A DNA stretch of 64,000 bases from Caballeronia megalochromosomata (GCA_001580565.1 LRBF01000240.1:1-64000), one strand, 5' to 3'; numbered from the stretch's first letter, positions 43,989 to 54,591 are shown. Notes: generated by a model from the letters alone, not told the origin. Program-made: numbers and translations.

Positions 43989-45257
43989 TCAGCGCGCCGC
44001 CTGCGTCGCCTTGCGCATCTTCGCCACATCTTCGGCTTGCACCGCCGGCGTGTTGTTGTTCCACGCGCCGCGAATGAAAGTCAGCACATCGGCGGTTTGC
44101 TGGTCGCTCAGCACGGGTGCATAGCGCGGCATCGGATAAGGCGCGGGGACGCCATGCAGCACGAGGTCGCCGGTGCCGTTCAAAGTCACGTTGATGAGCG
44201 ACGAGGGATCCTTTTCCAGAACATTCGGATTACCCGCGAGCGGCGCAAGCATTGGCGCAAAGCCACGGCCATCCGCGCCGTGGCAATGCATGCAATAGGC
44301 GGTATAGACACGCGCACCCGAGTCCGTGGCGGCAGGACGTGTCAATGACACTTTGGTTGCTTTCGGATCGTATGAATACGGCGCGCCGCCATAGCCGCCC
44401 GACGCCGGCAATGACTTGAGGTAGCGCGCCATCGCGGCAATATCGGCGTCGCTCAGTTCCTGCGTGCTGTTGTTGATGACGCTCGTCATCGAGCCGAATG
44501 CCGACGCGTGCGCATTCGCGCCGGTCTTGAGAAAGGTCGCGACGTCCTGCTCGGACCAGCGCCCGAGTCCGGTATTGTGCTCGCCCGTGAGATTGGAAGC
44601 GAACCAGTTATCGAGCACGCCGCCCGTCAAATACGCGCTGCTGCTTTCGTCGAGTCCCTTTTCCTGAAACGCGATGCCGCGCGGTGTATGACACGACCCG
44701 CAATGCCCGAGACCCTGAATCAGATAAGCGCCACGATTCCACGCTACATCCTGCCCCGTCTTGCTTCGATAAACGCCTTTGTCGAGAAACACCGCATTCC
44801 AGAGCTTGAGTGGCCAGCGCATATTGAGCGGCCATTTCATGTCCGGTTCACGATTGGCTTGCCTGACCGGCGTGACGCCATGCATGAAATAGACGTAGAG
44901 CGCGTGCATGTCTTCGTCGTTGATCTTTGCATAAGACGGATAAGGCATCGCCGGATAAAGATTGTGGCCGTCCTTCGCCACGCCTTCACGCAACGCGCGC
45001 GCGAAGTCTTCTTCCGTATAGCGGCCGATACCCGTGTCCGGATCAGGCGTGATATTGGTCGTGTAGATCGCGCCCAATGGCGTCATCATCGGCAAACCGC
45101 CTGCAAGTGGCTTGCCGCGTGGCGCCGAATGGCACGCGACGCAATCGCCCGCCTTGGCGAGATACGCGCCACGTGCGGTAAGCGCATCGCCGGCTGCGTG
45201 GGCTGAGGACGTTAAAGCGACGATAACCGCAAGGAGAGGCTTGAATGCATTGTTCAT
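43989..45257 (-). CDS. Triheme cytochrome c subunit of a periplasmic aldehyde/alcohol dehydrogenase
   Basis: Exported protein of 422 residues with signal peptide (LLAVIVALTSSAHA) and three CxxCH heme sites: CVACH at 39-43, CGSCH near 187 and CMHCH near 322. This is the layout of the membrane-associated cytochrome subunits of acetic-acid-bacteria-type dehydrogenases. It accepts electrons from the molybdenum enzyme encoded just upstream and passes them to quinone or an oxidase. The ten-base gap to that gene shows a single operon. Confidence 0.92.
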   Translation of the reverse strand: MNNAFKPLLAVIVALTSSAHAAGDALTARGAYLAKAGDCVACHSAPRGKPLAGGLPMMTPLGAIYTTNITPDPDTGIGRYTEEDFARALREGVAKDGHNLYPAMPYPSYAKINDEDMHALYVYFMHGVTPVRQANREPDMKWPLNMRWPLKLWNAVFLDKGVYRSKTGQDVAWNRGAYLIQGLGHCGSCHTPRGIAFQEKGLDESSSAYLTGGVLDNWFASNLTGEHNTGLGRWSEQDVATFLKTGANAHASAFGSMTSVINNSTQELSDADIAAMARYLKSLPASGGYGGAPYSYDPKATKVSLTRPAATDSGARVYTAYCMHCHGADGRGFAPMLAPLAGNPNVLEKDPSSLINVTLNGTGDLVLHGVPAPYPMPRYAPVLSDQQTADVLTFIRGAWNNNTPAVQAEDVAKMRKATQAAR

Positions 45258-45267
45258 GACGGCCTCC

Positions 45268-47502
45268 TCAAGCGCTACGCAATTGATCGCCGACTGGTAA
45301 CTGCCTCAGTCGCTTGCCGGTCGCGGCATAGATCGCATTGGTGATAGCCGGCGCGAGCGCCGCCGTGCCCGGCTCGCCGATACCGCCCGGCGCTTCCGTG
45401 CTTTTGACGATATGCACTTCCACCGGCGGTGTCTCATGAATGCGCAGCATTCGATAATCGGTGAAATTGCTTTGCTCGACGCGCCCATCCTTGATGGTGA
45501 TTTCGCTATACAGCGCCGCCGTGATGCCGAAGATGATGCCGCCCTGCACCTGCGCTTCGACGGTATTGGGATTCACGACCATGCCGCAATCGACCGCGCA
45601 GACGATACGGTTCACCTTCACCGCGCCGTCCTTGTCGACAGCCACATCCGCGACGATCGAAAAGAAACTGCCGAACGCGTGCATGACCGACACGCCGCGT
45701 CCTTGCCCCTGCGGCGAGGTTTGCTGCCCCCATCCTGCAGCCTGTGTCGCGACGTCGAGCACGTTGCGTGCACGCGGCGACTTGCCGAGCAGATCGCGCC
45801 TGTATTTGACGGGATCGACTTTCGCCTGCACCGCCAGTTCGTCGATAAAGCTTTCCACGACGAAGGTGCCGCGCGTCGGTCCCACGCCGCGCCAGAACGC
45901 GGTGGGCACATCGTGCGGTTCGAGCCGCACGTAATCGACGAGCTGATTGGGCAGTTCATAAGGCAGATCGGATGCCACTTCGACCGCGTCGGGATCGATA
46001 CCGTTCTTCACGGCGGGCGGCGCAAAGCGTGCGAGCACCGACGACCCGACGATGCGATGCGTCCATGCGACCGGCTTGCCATTCGCGTCGAGTCCCGCGG
46101 ATAACTTGTCGTAATAGCATGGTCGATACATGTCGTGTTGAATGTCTTCCTCACGCGACCATGTGACCTTGACGGGCACGCCAAGCGCCTTGCCGATCTT
46201 GAGCGCTTGCGTGGCCATGTCGAATTCGAGCCGCCTGCCGAAGCCGCCGCCAAGCAGATGGTTATGCACGACGATCTTGTCGGCCGGCAAGCCGGTCGCT
46301 TTCATCCCGGCGTCGCGGATACGCGTGGGCACTTGCGTGCCGAGCCAGATATCGCAGCCATCGGGTCGCACATGCACGGTGCAGTTGATCGGCTCCATCG
46401 TTGCATGCGCGAGAAACGGCTGGACATAAACCGCGTCGACGCGCGTTTTCGCACCGGAAAACGCGTTGTTCACGTCGCCGTCCTTGCGCGCGACAGCGCC
46501 CGTGCGTTGCGAGGCATTCGCCATGTCATCGACGATCTGTTTCGTCGATACGGTAGCGCCCGGGCCTTCATTCCACTGGATCTGCAGTGCGGCGGCGCCT
46601 CGCTTGGCGGCCCACGTATGATCGCCGATCACCGCGACGCCATTGTCGAACTTCACCACCTGGCGCACGCCGGGAATCTTCTTCGCGTTGGTGTCATCGA
46701 CGGAGGCGAGCGAGCCGCCAAATACCGGGCAATTCACGATCGCCGCGTACACCATGTCAGGCAGGCGCACGTCGAGACCGAACACCGCAGTACCATCGAC
46801 TTTCTCCGGCGAATCGAGACGCCTGACCGGCGTGCCGACTATCTTGAAGTTTTTCGGATCCTTGAGTTTGATGTCCTGCGGCACAGGCAGTTTGGCGGCC
46901 GCTTCGGCGAGATCGGCATAACTTGCGCTGCGATCGCCCGATGCATGCATCACCTTGCCGTCCTGCGCCTGACAAGACGACGGATCGCATTGCCATTGCT
47001 GCGCCGCCGCCGCGACGAGCATCATGCGCGCGGCCGCACCCGCCCGGCGCATCGGCTCCCATGCATAGCGCACGGAGGTCGAGCCGCCTGTCAACTGACC
47101 GCCCAATAACGGATCAGTGAAGAGCTTTTCGTTGGGCGGCGCATGATCGATCGTGACGCTGTCGAGCGGCACGTCGAGTTCCTCGGCGATCAACATGGGC
47201 AGCGCCGTATAAACGCCCTGACCCATTTCGACCTTCGGCATGATGAGCACGATCTTGCCGCTCTTGTCGATCTGCACGAATGCATTCGGCGCGAATACGC
47301 CGTCTTGCGGCGACTCGACACCATCGCCGCCGATCACTGATTTTCCTTTGCCCTGATCCTGGCTCGCGGCCGGGAGACTGAAACCGATCAGCAATCCGCC
47401 GCTTGCGGCCACGCCCGCCGTGATGCCGAGTTTCAGGAACGCGCGCCGCGACAAGCCCGCGCGAGCCGCATGACGCCCCGCTTCGATCAATCCTTGCGAC
47501 AT
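45268..47502 (-). CDS. Molybdopterin-dependent aldehyde oxidoreductase large subunit (IorB/CoxL-like), Tat-exported
   Basis: Protein of 744 residues. A twin-arginine signal LSRRAFLKLGITAGVAASGG is followed by paired xanthine-oxidase-type molybdopterin domains, with PKVEMGQGVYTALPMLIAEE, HNHLLGGGFGRRLEFDM and GGIGEPGTAALAPAITNAIY near the end, which holds the catalytic Glu. The start ATG has AAGGAGG upstream and lies one base after the stop of the iron-sulfur gene; a much longer frame is spurious. It oxidises aldehydes or N-heterocycles in the periplasm. As in IorB it has no FAD subunit and relies on the cytochrome c. Confidence 0.92.
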   Translation of the reverse strand: MSQGLIEAGRHAARAGLSRRAFLKLGITAGVAASGGLLIGFSLPAASQDQGKGKSVIGGDGVESPQDGVFAPNAFVQIDKSGKIVLIMPKVEMGQGVYTALPMLIAEELDVPLDSVTIDHAPPNEKLFTDPLLGGQLTGGSTSVRYAWEPMRRAGAAARMMLVAAAAQQWQCDPSSCQAQDGKVMHASGDRSASYADLAEAAAKLPVPQDIKLKDPKNFKIVGTPVRRLDSPEKVDGTAVFGLDVRLPDMVYAAIVNCPVFGGSLASVDDTNAKKIPGVRQVVKFDNGVAVIGDHTWAAKRGAAALQIQWNEGPGATVSTKQIVDDMANASQRTGAVARKDGDVNNAFSGAKTRVDAVYVQPFLAHATMEPINCTVHVRPDGCDIWLGTQVPTRIRDAGMKATGLPADKIVVHNHLLGGGFGRRLEFDMATQALKIGKALGVPVKVTWSREEDIQHDMYRPCYYDKLSAGLDANGKPVAWTHRIVGSSVLARFAPPAVKNGIDPDAVEVASDLPYELPNQLVDYVRLEPHDVPTAFWRGVGPTRGTFVVESFIDELAVQAKVDPVKYRRDLLGKSPRARNVLDVATQAAGWGQQTSPQGQGRGVSVMHAFGSFFSIVADVAVDKDGAVKVNRIVCAVDCGMVVNPNTVEAQVQGGIIFGITAALYSEITIKDGRVEQSNFTDYRMLRIHETPPVEVHIVKSTEAPGGIGEPGTAALAPAITNAIYAATGKRLRQLPVGDQLRSA

Positions 47503-47503
47503 G

Positions 47504-47959
47504 TCACGCCTCCTTCGCGGCCTGCTTGATGGCGGCGCGGATGCGGTGATAGGTGCCGCAGCGGCAGATGTTGCCCGCCATCGCGGCATCGATATCGGAG
47601 TCGTTGGGATCAGGAACGGTCGCGAGCAAGGCCGCCGCGGACATGACTTGTCCGGACTGACAATAACCGCACTGCACGACATCGAGTCGACGCCATGCTT
47701 CCTGCACTTTCTTGCCACTGGGCGTATCGCCGACGCCTTCGATCGTCGTCACCTTGCGATCGCCGACGGCTGCGATCGGCAATACGCATGAACGAACGGA
47801 GACGCCATCGAGATGAACGGTACACGCACCGCATTGCGCGATGCCGCAGCCGAATTTGGTTCCTGTCAGTCCCACTATGTCGCGCAATACCCAGAGAAGC
47901 GGCATGTCGGGCGGCGCATCGATCGTATGACTCTGGCCATTGATGGAAAGCGTGGTCAT
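47504..47959 (-). CDS. (2Fe-2S) small subunit of the aldehyde oxidoreductase (IorA-like)
   Basis: Protein of 151 residues with two 2Fe-2S clusters. The plant-ferredoxin-type [15 protein letters not shown] with a later Cys binds the first, and [10 protein letters not shown] with CRCGTYHRI the second. It carries electrons from the molybdenum site to the cytochrome c. It has no signal of its own, so it is probably carried through Tat by the large subunit. The stop is one base before the large-subunit start. Confidence 0.93.
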   Translation of the reverse strand: MTTLSINGQSHTIDAPPDMPLLWVLRDIVGLTGTKFGCGIAQCGACTVHLDGVSVRSCVLPIAAVGDRKVTTIEGVGDTPSGKKVQEAWRRLDVVQCGYCQSGQVMSAAALLATVPDPNDSDIDAAMAGNICRCGTYHRIRAAIKQAAKEA

Positions 47960-48161
47960 GAGCGGCTCCGGCTTATAAGGGGTTTCAGCGGATATCGCAA
48001 ATGGCCGACTGCGTGGGGCAGCAGTCGGTTTTCAGGCAACGGGATTGTAGCCCCGCTTAAAAAATCAGGCTTGAATGACGGCGTGCTCGCCGATAACTTT
48101 ATTTTTCTGCTACGGATTGGTGCGCGCTTTTTTGATTTGCAGGATTGCCTGAAACTCCAAT

Positions 48162-49055
48162 TCAAAGCGGTTTATCGGTGAGACGGTTAGTTGCACCGAG
48201 CGCTGAACTGGTTTCATCGAGCAAGGCGCGCAAGCGCGCGACTCGCTTGAGATCGCGGTGATAGCCCAGCCATACATCTCGTCCGGGCGGCGCTTCTCCG
48301 AGATCGAAACGTGCAAGGCGCGTATCGGCATCGCCGAGGGGGCATGGCAAGACCGCATAGCCCGCTCCATGCGCGCACATATGTGCTTGCACGTCGCGAT
48401 TATTGCTGCCGAAGACGATCTTCGCGTTGGGCAATATGCGCTTTACCCAAAGCACGTCCGGCAATTGATCGAATGCGCTGTCCATGCTGATGAGCATTTG
48501 CCCTTTTCCGTCACCTGCTTTAGGCGGTGCGAGATCGGCGCGTCCATACAGCGCGTAATCGATATGCATGAGCTTGCGCTGCACGACGTCCGGTTCGTCG
48601 AACGGCGTGATGCGAAACACGAGATCCGCCTCGCGCCGCGCGAGGTTATAGCGGCGCGCATCGGTGACGAGTTCGATCGATACTTCGGGATGTTTCGCGA
48701 GAAAGCGCGCGAATACCGGCGCAAGCACATGCACGCCGAACCAGTCCGACGACGAAACCCGCAGCAAACCCGTGAGCTTCGCGTCCTGACCCGCGAGCGC
48801 GCGCGTGAAGCCGAGTGCCTCTTCTTCCATGCGTTCGGCATACGAAAGCACGGCCGCGCCTTCGTCGGTCAGTATGAAACCGTCGCTGGTACGCTGAAAG
48901 AGCACGTGACCCAATGATTCTTCCAGCGCGCGCAGGCGCCGCCCCATCGTCGGCTGGGTCTGACCGATCATCCTCGCCGCCGCGCCCAGCGTGCCGCTTC
49001 GCGCAATCGCGAGGAACACGCGCACGTCACTCCATTCGAGATTCGAGCCATTCAT
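48162..49055 (-). CDS. LysR-family transcriptional regulator
   Basis: Protein of 297 residues with an N-terminal LysR helix-turn-helix (FLAIARSGTLGAAARMIGQTQPTMGRRLRALEE, residues about 12-45) and a periplasmic-binding-protein-type effector domain. The Met used starts the recognisable domain; the longer frame upstream lacks a ribosome binding site. It lies 200 bp upstream of the aldehyde oxidase operon on the same strand and diverges from a truncated dehydrogenase. It may control the oxidase operon, or may once have controlled the lost dehydrogenase. Confidence 0.9.
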   Translation of the reverse strand: MNGSNLEWSDVRVFLAIARSGTLGAAARMIGQTQPTMGRRLRALEESLGHVLFQRTSDGFILTDEGAAVLSYAERMEEEALGFTRALAGQDAKLTGLLRVSSSDWFGVHVLAPVFARFLAKHPEVSIELVTDARRYNLARREADLVFRITPFDEPDVVQRKLMHIDYALYGRADLAPPKAGDGKGQMLISMDSAFDQLPDVLWVKRILPNAKIVFGSNNRDVQAHMCAHGAGYAVLPCPLGDADTRLARFDLGEAPPGRDVWLGYHRDLKRVARLRALLDETSSALGATNRLTDKPL

Positions 49056-49155
49056 TTTTGTATGACCGTCGTGCAGTGTTGTCGATTTACATGCGCGGGT
49101 GCATGGCGGAGTATGAGCGCATTGCAATCAACCTTCAATCTTTCTGGAGACGTCG

Positions 49156-49233
49156 ATGTTCACCATGCAAGCACTCGTTCTCGATCGTCATGACGGCCCG
49201 CTCGAACTCGTCGAGCTCGCTCGTCCGGAGGCG
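49156..49233 (+). pseudogene. 5' remnant of an alcohol dehydrogenase/quinone oxidoreductase gene
   Basis: GGAGA precedes ATG. The first 25 codons read MFTMQALVLDRHDGPLELVE and LARPEA, the start of a zinc-type or quinone-oxidoreductase family MDR protein. After that the frame becomes meaningless and the sequence matches another family in another frame, so everything past about residue 25 is deleted. Confidence 0.75.
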
Positions 49234-49505
49234 GCAACCCCTGGACCGCCGCGCTCGCCTCCTTCACGTTGTTTGCCGTCGGTGCGATCATTCCGGCGAT
49301 TGCGTTTCTGTGGTCGAGCGGCGCCGACGGCATCGCGCAATGCATCGTGCTGAGCGGGCTCGGGCTGGCGGGCATCGGCGTGTTCACATCGCTGTTCAAT
49401 GGACGTGGCGCGATATTTTCCGCCGTGCGGCAAGTGCTGATCGGGATGGTCGCGGCAGCCTGCACGTTCGGTCTCGGCAAGTTGCTGGGCGTGTCGCTTT
49501 CGTGA
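49230..49505 (+). pseudogene. 3' remnant of a VIT/CCC1-family iron/manganese transporter gene
   Basis: A frame without its own start encodes about 91 residues beginning GGNPWTAALASFTLFAVGAI. It continues through two more hydrophobic helices to a natural stop, the expected C-terminal end of VIT1/CCC1 transporters. It is out of frame with the dehydrogenase start immediately upstream. Only the last third of a usual VIT protein is present. Confidence 0.72.
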
Positions 49506-49554
49506 CACGCTTGCGGCACTACACTACGTCTTCCATCTCACTCGAACCTCCCCG

Positions 49555-49920
49555 ATGAGCCAAGTCCTCGCGCTGCGCCCCTTCGTCCCCGCCAAAGACT
49601 TCGATCTGTCCAGGCGCTTCTATGAAGCGTTGGGCTTTCGCGTCACGCATCAGGACGACAACATCGCGATGCTGAAAGCGGGCAGCTTCAGCTTCATACT
49701 GCAGAACCTCTACGTGAAGGAGTTCGCGGAAAACTGCATGCTGCAAATGCTCGTGCGCGATGTCGACGCATGGTGGCGCGACATGAATCCCGAAACGCTC
49801 AGCGAGCGCTTTCCCGTCAATCCCGCACGCGCGCCCGCGATGCAGAGCTGGGGAATGAAAGTCGGCTTCGTGTTCGATCCTTCCGGCGTGTTGTGGCATG
49901 TGGCCGAAGTGCCCTTCTGA
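49555..49920 (+). CDS. VOC (glyoxalase/bleomycin resistance) superfamily protein
   Basis: Protein of 121 residues with the vicinal-oxygen-chelate fold pattern: VLALRPFVPAKDFDLSRRFYEALGF, then a strand SFSFILQ, MLQMLVRDVDAWW, and at the end GFVFDPSGVLWHVAEV. Metal-binding residues are not obvious at all usual positions, so it may be a binding protein rather than an enzyme. Intact and separate from the scar just upstream. Confidence 0.8.
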   Translation: MSQVLALRPFVPAKDFDLSRRFYEALGFRVTHQDDNIAMLKAGSFSFILQNLYVKEFAENCMLQMLVRDVDAWWRDMNPETLSERFPVNPARAPAMQSWGMKVGFVFDPSGVLWHVAEVPF

Positions 49921-49958
49921 CGCGCCGCCGCACGCGACGCGTCAGATGAACGGCGAAC

Positions 49959-50996
49959 TCACTCCTCCAGCACGATCTGCACCTTCACGTCGGTGGGCAC
50001 GCCGCTCGCCGCTTCCTCGAATGCCTTGATGCCTTCCGCGAACGGGAACGTGCGCGAGATGAACGGTTTCACATCGAGCTTGCCCGAAGCGATCAACTGA
50101 ATCGCGCGCGGGAAGATATTGGCGTAGCGAAATACCGATTCGATGCGCGCCTCCTTGATCTGCACCGCGACCACATCGAGCGCGATCGCGCGCTGCGGCA
50201 TGCCCACGAGCACGAGGCAGCCGCCGGGGCACAGCAGATCCACGATGCCGTCGAACGCCTTCTCGTTGCCGCTCGCCTCGAACACGATGTCCGCGCCCCA
50301 GCCGTCCGTCAGTTCGTTCACTACATCGCGCACGGGCCGGTCGCGGATGTTCACGGCGGTCACGCCCTGCACGCCGCCGATCAGATCGAGCTTCTCCTGC
50401 ACCAGATCGCAGACGATCGCACGGCTGCATCCGCCCGCGAGCGCGGCGAGCGCGCACATCATGCCGATCGTGCCCGCGCCGAGCACGACGGCCACGTCGC
50501 CCGGCTTGATCGCGGCTTTCTTCGCGGCCTGCAGACCGATCGACAGCGGCTCGACGATCGCGCCTTCCGCGAAGCTCACGTTATCCGGCAGCTTGTAGGT
50601 GAACGCGGCCGGATGCACGACATACGGCGCGAGGCAGCCATGCACCGGCGGTGTCGCCCAGAAGCGCACTTTCGGATCGAGGTTGTACAGGCCTTCACGC
50701 GATGCGCGCGATTCCATGTCCGGCACGCCCGGCTCCATGCAGACTCGATCGCCCGCCTTCAGATGCTTCACGTCCTCGCCCGCTTCGACGACCGTGCCCG
50801 ATGCCTCATGCCCGAGCACCATCGGCTCGTTCACGACGAACGGCCCGATGCGGCCGTGCTGATAATAGTGAATATCGCTGCCGCAAATGCCTACCGTATG
50901 AATCTTGATGCGCACGTCGCGCGGGCCCACGACCTGCGGCAGACTGAACGGACGCAGACTGATGCGTCTTGCTTCCTCGAGAACCAGTGCTTCCAT
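49959..50996 (-). CDS. Zinc-dependent xylitol/sorbitol dehydrogenase (MDR family)
   Basis: Protein of 345 residues. Catalytic zinc ligands are Cys in [10 protein letters not shown] near 38, His and Glu in [11 protein letters not shown] near 65, and Glu in [10 protein letters not shown]. The lobe that carries structural-zinc cysteines in alcohol dehydrogenases reads [20 protein letters not shown] and has none, as in polyol dehydrogenases. Rossmann loop [13 protein letters not shown]. Such enzymes oxidise xylitol to D-xylulose, or D-sorbitol to fructose, with NAD. ATG follows AAGGAAC. Last gene of the ABC-polyol operon. Confidence 0.88.
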   Translation of the reverse strand: MEALVLEEARRISLRPFSLPQVVGPRDVRIKIHTVGICGSDIHYYQHGRIGPFVVNEPMVLGHEASGTVVEAGEDVKHLKAGDRVCMEPGVPDMESRASREGLYNLDPKVRFWATPPVHGCLAPYVVHPAAFTYKLPDNVSFAEGAIVEPLSIGLQAAKKAAIKPGDVAVVLGAGTIGMMCALAALAGGCSRAIVCDLVQEKLDLIGGVQGVTAVNIRDRPVRDVVNELTDGWGADIVFEASGNEKAFDGIVDLLCPGGCLVLVGMPQRAIALDVVAVQIKEARIESVFRYANIFPRAIQLIASGKLDVKPFISRTFPFAEGIKAFEEAASGVPTDVKVQIVLEE

Positions 50997-51028
50997 CGTC
51001 GTTCCTTTGATTAGAGATACAGGCGGTA

Positions 51029-51775
51029 TCAACAGGACTGGAATCCGCCGTCGACCAGCAAACTAACGCCGCTCACCATGCTCGAATCGTCGGAGAGCAG
51101 ATACGCGATCGTGCGCGCCACTTCCACCGGCTGCACGAAGCGGTTCATCGGAATGCGCGCGAGCATCGGTCCGGACTTGGCGGGATCGCTCCAGGCGCGT
51201 TCGCCCATCGGCGTCATCGTGACCGTGGGCAGCACGGCGTTCACGCGAATGCCATGTGGACCGAGTTCGGTGGCCATCACGCGCGTCATGGCGTCGAGTC
51301 CGCCTTTCGATGCGCAATACGCCGCGTGCAGCGCGAAACCCACATTCGCCGACAGACTCGATACGTTGACGATCGACCCACCGGCGCCGCGCGCGATCAT
51401 GCTCTTCGCGCATTCCTGCGCGACGATCATCGTGGCGCGCAGGTTCACGTTCATCGTCAGGTCGAAGGCTTCGACGGTCGTGTCGAGAAACGGCTCCAGC
51501 ACGGCGATGCCCGCGTTGTTCACCAGCAGATCGACCGGCTGAACCGCGCGTGCCGCATCGCGCGCGGCCTGCGCATCGGCGAGATCGACGGCGATGGTTT
51601 CGCAGCCCGTCTCCTGCTTCAACGCATCGAGATCGGCCGCGCTGCGGCTGAGCGCAATCACGCGCGCGCCGCGCTCGATCAGCAGATGCACCGTTGCATG
51701 GCCGATGCCCTTGCCCGCGCCCGTGACAAGCACGGTCTTGCCCGCGAACTCGCGATTTCTGTCGATGGCTGTCAT
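51029..51775 (-). CDS. SDR similar to L-xylulose reductase (DCXR)
   Basis: Protein of 248 residues from the ATG ten bases past the regulator's stop. [87 protein letters not shown] and DGG near the end follow mammalian dicarbonyl/L-xylulose reductase almost word for word as I remember it. Such enzymes interconvert L-xylulose and xylitol with NADPH. Together with the xylitol dehydrogenase this gives L-xylulose to xylitol to D-xylulose. A bacterial galactitol or other polyol dehydrogenase is an alternative. Confidence 0.85.
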   Translation of the reverse strand: MTAIDRNREFAGKTVLVTGAGKGIGHATVHLLIERGARVIALSRSAADLDALKQETGCETIAVDLADAQAARDAARAVQPVDLLVNNAGIAVLEPFLDTTVEAFDLTMNVNLRATMIVAQECAKSMIARGAGGSIVNVSSLSANVGFALHAAYCASKGGLDAMTRVMATELGPHGIRVNAVLPTVTMTPMGERAWSDPAKSGPMLARIPMNRFVQPVEVARTIAYLLSDDSSMVSGVSLLVDGGFQSC

Positions 51776-51785
51776 GGTGTCGTCT

Positions 51786-52766
51786 TCAAGGCTCGTCGCA
51801 GAGACGTCTTGCGGTGTCTTCATCGGTCACGAGCACCGATGGATAGCGCCCGCGCAACGCCGCGCGCGTCACATGAAATTTCTTCTGGCCGCCGCTCACG
51901 AGCACCACGCGCCTGATCTTGCGCAGGTCCTCCAGCGTGATCGCGACGGTGCGGCGATTCAGCGGATGATCGATCAGCTCGCCGTATTCATCCATGAAAT
52001 GGCCGAGCATGTCGCCGACCGCGCCCGCCTTTTCCAGCGTGCGCAGTTGCTCGGGATTGTCGATGCCATACGTCACGACGAGCGATTCCGTCAGATCGCC
52101 GCACGTGAGCAACGCGAGGTCGGACTTGCGCGCGAGTTCGTACGTCTCGCGCACGGTTTCTTCCTGCAGGATCACGTCGCGCGCCTTCTGACTGCTCACA
52201 TAGATCGGCGCGGCGAAAAGATAGCCGTCGGCGCGGCAGATGTTCGCGAAGTCAGACACGATATCGAACGTATTGATGCTCGGGCAATGCGACAGCCCGC
52301 CCTGCAAGGACACCGCCGACACGGGTCCATACGTGCGTTGCGGCATCGCGCGCAGCACGGCGCGGATCGTGCGGCCCCAGCCGAGGCCGATGGTTTGCCC
52401 TGCAACGATCTGCTTGGCGAAGTACGCCGCCGCGCCGATGCCGAGCGCCGCGTTGTTCGCTTCGTTGTTCGCGCCGGTCGGCACGACGACCGCGCATTCG
52501 AGTCCGAAGCGTTTCGCGAGCGCCTCTTCCAGCGCGACGCACGGCGCGATCTTGCTGTTGATCGTGATCTGCACGAGGCCGGATTCGCGGCTCGCGGCAA
52601 GCAGCCGGTTCACGCGCACGCGGTTGCTGCCGATGCGCTGCGCGATCTCCTGCTGCGTCAGATTGCCGACGTAGTAGTGCCACGCGACGCGCGCCTGCAA
52701 CTCTTCTTCCGAATCGATGGAATCGTCCGCTTCGGCGATGGCGATGGGCGGTGCGCTCTTGCTCAT
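51786..52766 (-). CDS. SorC/DeoR-type sugar-binding transcriptional regulator
   Basis: Protein of 326 residues with an N-terminal helix-turn-helix (WHYYVGNLTQQEIAQRIGSN, RVRVNRLLAASRE) and a SorC-type sugar-phosphate-binding domain (GLGWGRTIRAVL, PVSAVSLQGGL, DLALLTCGDL, and a closing VTDEDTARRLCD). SorC proteins activate or repress pentitol and hexitol operons. It sits inside the operon it most likely controls, between permease and SDR. The AT-rich palindromes between the binding-protein gene and the divergent ATPase gene are candidate operators. Confidence 0.9.
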   Translation of the reverse strand: MSKSAPPIAIAEADDSIDSEEELQARVAWHYYVGNLTQQEIAQRIGSNRVRVNRLLAASRESGLVQITINSKIAPCVALEEALAKRFGLECAVVVPTGANNEANNAALGIGAAAYFAKQIVAGQTIGLGWGRTIRAVLRAMPQRTYGPVSAVSLQGGLSHCPSINTFDIVSDFANICRADGYLFAAPIYVSSQKARDVILQEETVRETYELARKSDLALLTCGDLTESLVVTYGIDNPEQLRTLEKAGAVGDMLGHFMDEYGELIDHPLNRRTVAITLEDLRKIRRVVLVSGGQKKFHVTRAALRGRYPSVLVTDEDTARRLCDEP

Positions 52767-52798
52767 GTCGTTTCGTTCTTGAATGAAAGGCCGCGATT

Positions 52799-53665
52799 CT
52801 ATTTCACCGCGCCCATCGTCAGGCCCTGCACCAGCCGGCCGGACACGAGCAGCGCGAACACCACCATCGGCAGCACGATCAGCGTGCCCGTCGCCATGAT
52901 TTCGCCCCAGGGCAATTCGTAGCCGCTCATGTAGCTCGTCGCGGCGACGGGCGATGTGATCGCGTCGCTGCGCGTCAGCACGAGCGCGTACAGCAGATCG
53001 TTCCACGAGAAGATGAACGCGAAGATCGCCGAGACGACGATCCCCGGCATCGCGAGCGGCAGGTTGATGCGCCAGAACACCCGCCATGGCGACGCACCAT
53101 CGAGACGCGCGGCTTCGTCGAGTTCCACCGGAATGTTGCGGAACTGGTCCGTGCAGATCCACACGACGATCGGCAGCGAGAACGTCAGATACAGCAGGAT
53201 CAGCACGATATGCGTATCGACGAGATCCAGCTTCGTCGCGATCAGGAAGAACGGCACCGCGAGCACGACCGGGCTCACCATGCGGTTCGAGATGAACCAG
53301 AACCACAGGTCTTCCTTGCCGCGGAATTCGTAGCGCGCAAGCGCATAGGCCGCGGGCGTGCCGAGCAGGATCGCGAGGACCGTCGTGCTGCTCGCGATGA
53401 TGAGCGAGTTCAGCAGGCTGCCCGCCACATCATGCTCGAAGAGCGCCGCCGAGTAGTGGTGGAAGGTCGGCGAGAATAGCCATTTGGGCGGATACGCGAG
53501 CGCGTCGGCCTGACTCTTCAGGCTTGTCGTGACCATCCAGTAGAACGGAAACACCGACGACATGAACACGACGACGAGGCCGAGAAAATGCCATACGGTG
53601 GCGCGCTTTCTTGCCGCGCGCGCACGCTTCGCGCGCTGCGTGGTCTGCAAAGTCGGTGAACTCAC
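52799..53665 (-). CDS. ABC sugar transporter permease, MalG type
   Basis: Inner-membrane permease of 288 residues with six hydrophobic segments and the EAA loop [20 protein letters not shown], which contacts the ATPase. Starts at GTG, supported by GGGAGG five bases upstream; its first bases overlap the stop of the preceding permease (GTGA). Confidence 0.93.
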   Translation of the reverse strand: MSSPTLQTTQRAKRARAARKRATVWHFLGLVVVFMSSVFPFYWMVTTSLKSQADALAYPPKWLFSPTFHHYSAALFEHDVAGSLLNSLIIASSTTVLAILLGTPAAYALARYEFRGKEDLWFWFISNRMVSPVVLAVPFFLIATKLDLVDTHIVLILLYLTFSLPIVVWICTDQFRNIPVELDEAARLDGASPWRVFWRINLPLAMPGIVVSAIFAFIFSWNDLLYALVLTRSDAITSPVAATSYMSGYELPWGEIMATGTLIVLPMVVFALLVSGRLVQGLTMGAVK

Positions 53666-54591
53666 GCGGCCTCCCGATACACGAAACGGATATAAAGACG
53701 CGACAGCACGATCGTCAGGATGAGCAGGATGATCGCCTGCGCGGATGCCATGCCCTGATCGAAGAGTCGAAAGCCCACGCGCTGGATATAGACGCTGATG
53801 AACTCGGTCGCGGCGCCGGGCCCGCCGCGCGTCATCGTGAACACGGCGTCGAACATCTTGAGCATGTCGGCGGAACGAAGAATGAGAATGGCCGTGAGAC
53901 CCGGAAGCAGATACGGACGCTGCAAATGCCAGAGAATCATGCTCCACTTCGGCGTTTCGAGGCGCGCGGCTTCTTCGGCCTCTTTCGGCACCATCGAAAG
54001 TCCGGCGAGCAGAATCAGCGCACAGAACGGCGTCCATTGCCAGATATCCATGATCATCACGGAGACGAACGCAAGCGTGGGATCCGCGAGCCAGTCCTGC
54101 GGCGGCATGCCGATGAGGCCGGTCAGATAGTTCGCGACGCCGAACTGACGATTGAAAATCAGACGACCGATGAGGCCGACGACCGCATACGTGGTCGCCA
54201 TCGGAATGACGAGGCTCACGCGCGCGGCCGCGCGCATCCACGGCAACGCCGTGCGATGAAGCAGCAGCGCGGCGAACAGGCCGAGCGCGATCTCGATCGG
54301 CAACGTGAGGCACAGAAACAATGCCGTGCGTCCGAGCGCGCCCCAGAAGCTCGGATCGGTCAGCGTCGCGATGTAATTGTCGACGCCGATGAACGGCGTG
54401 CCCGAAGCCAGATCCGCGAGCTTGTATTGATGAAACGAGTTATAGAGCGCAAGCAGCAACGGATAAATGCCGATGATCGCGAGCGCGGCGATCGCGGGTA
54501 TCAGGAACCAGAAAGCGGGCGAACGCGGCACGATGCCGAAATAGCGCGCGGGCTTGCGCGGTCCTCGCGCACGCATTGCAGGTGAAGCCAT
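53662..54591 (-). CDS. ABC sugar transporter permease, MalF type
   Basis: Protein of 309 residues with six membrane segments and the EAA loop [20 protein letters not shown]. The N-terminus [20 protein letters not shown] is cytoplasmic and basic. Follows the binding-protein gene by 28 bp and overlaps the MalG-type permease. Carbohydrate uptake family 1 by its similarity in layout to Mal, Smo and Ugp systems. Confidence 0.93.
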   Translation of the reverse strand: MASPAMRARGPRKPARYFGIVPRSPAFWFLIPAIAALAIIGIYPLLLALYNSFHQYKLADLASGTPFIGVDNYIATLTDPSFWGALGRTALFLCLTLPIEIALGLFAALLLHRTALPWMRAAARVSLVIPMATTYAVVGLIGRLIFNRQFGVANYLTGLIGMPPQDWLADPTLAFVSVMIMDIWQWTPFCALILLAGLSMVPKEAEEAARLETPKWSMILWHLQRPYLLPGLTAILILRSADMLKMFDAVFTMTRGGPGAATEFISVYIQRVGFRLFDQGMASAQAIILLILTIVLSRLYIRFVYREAA

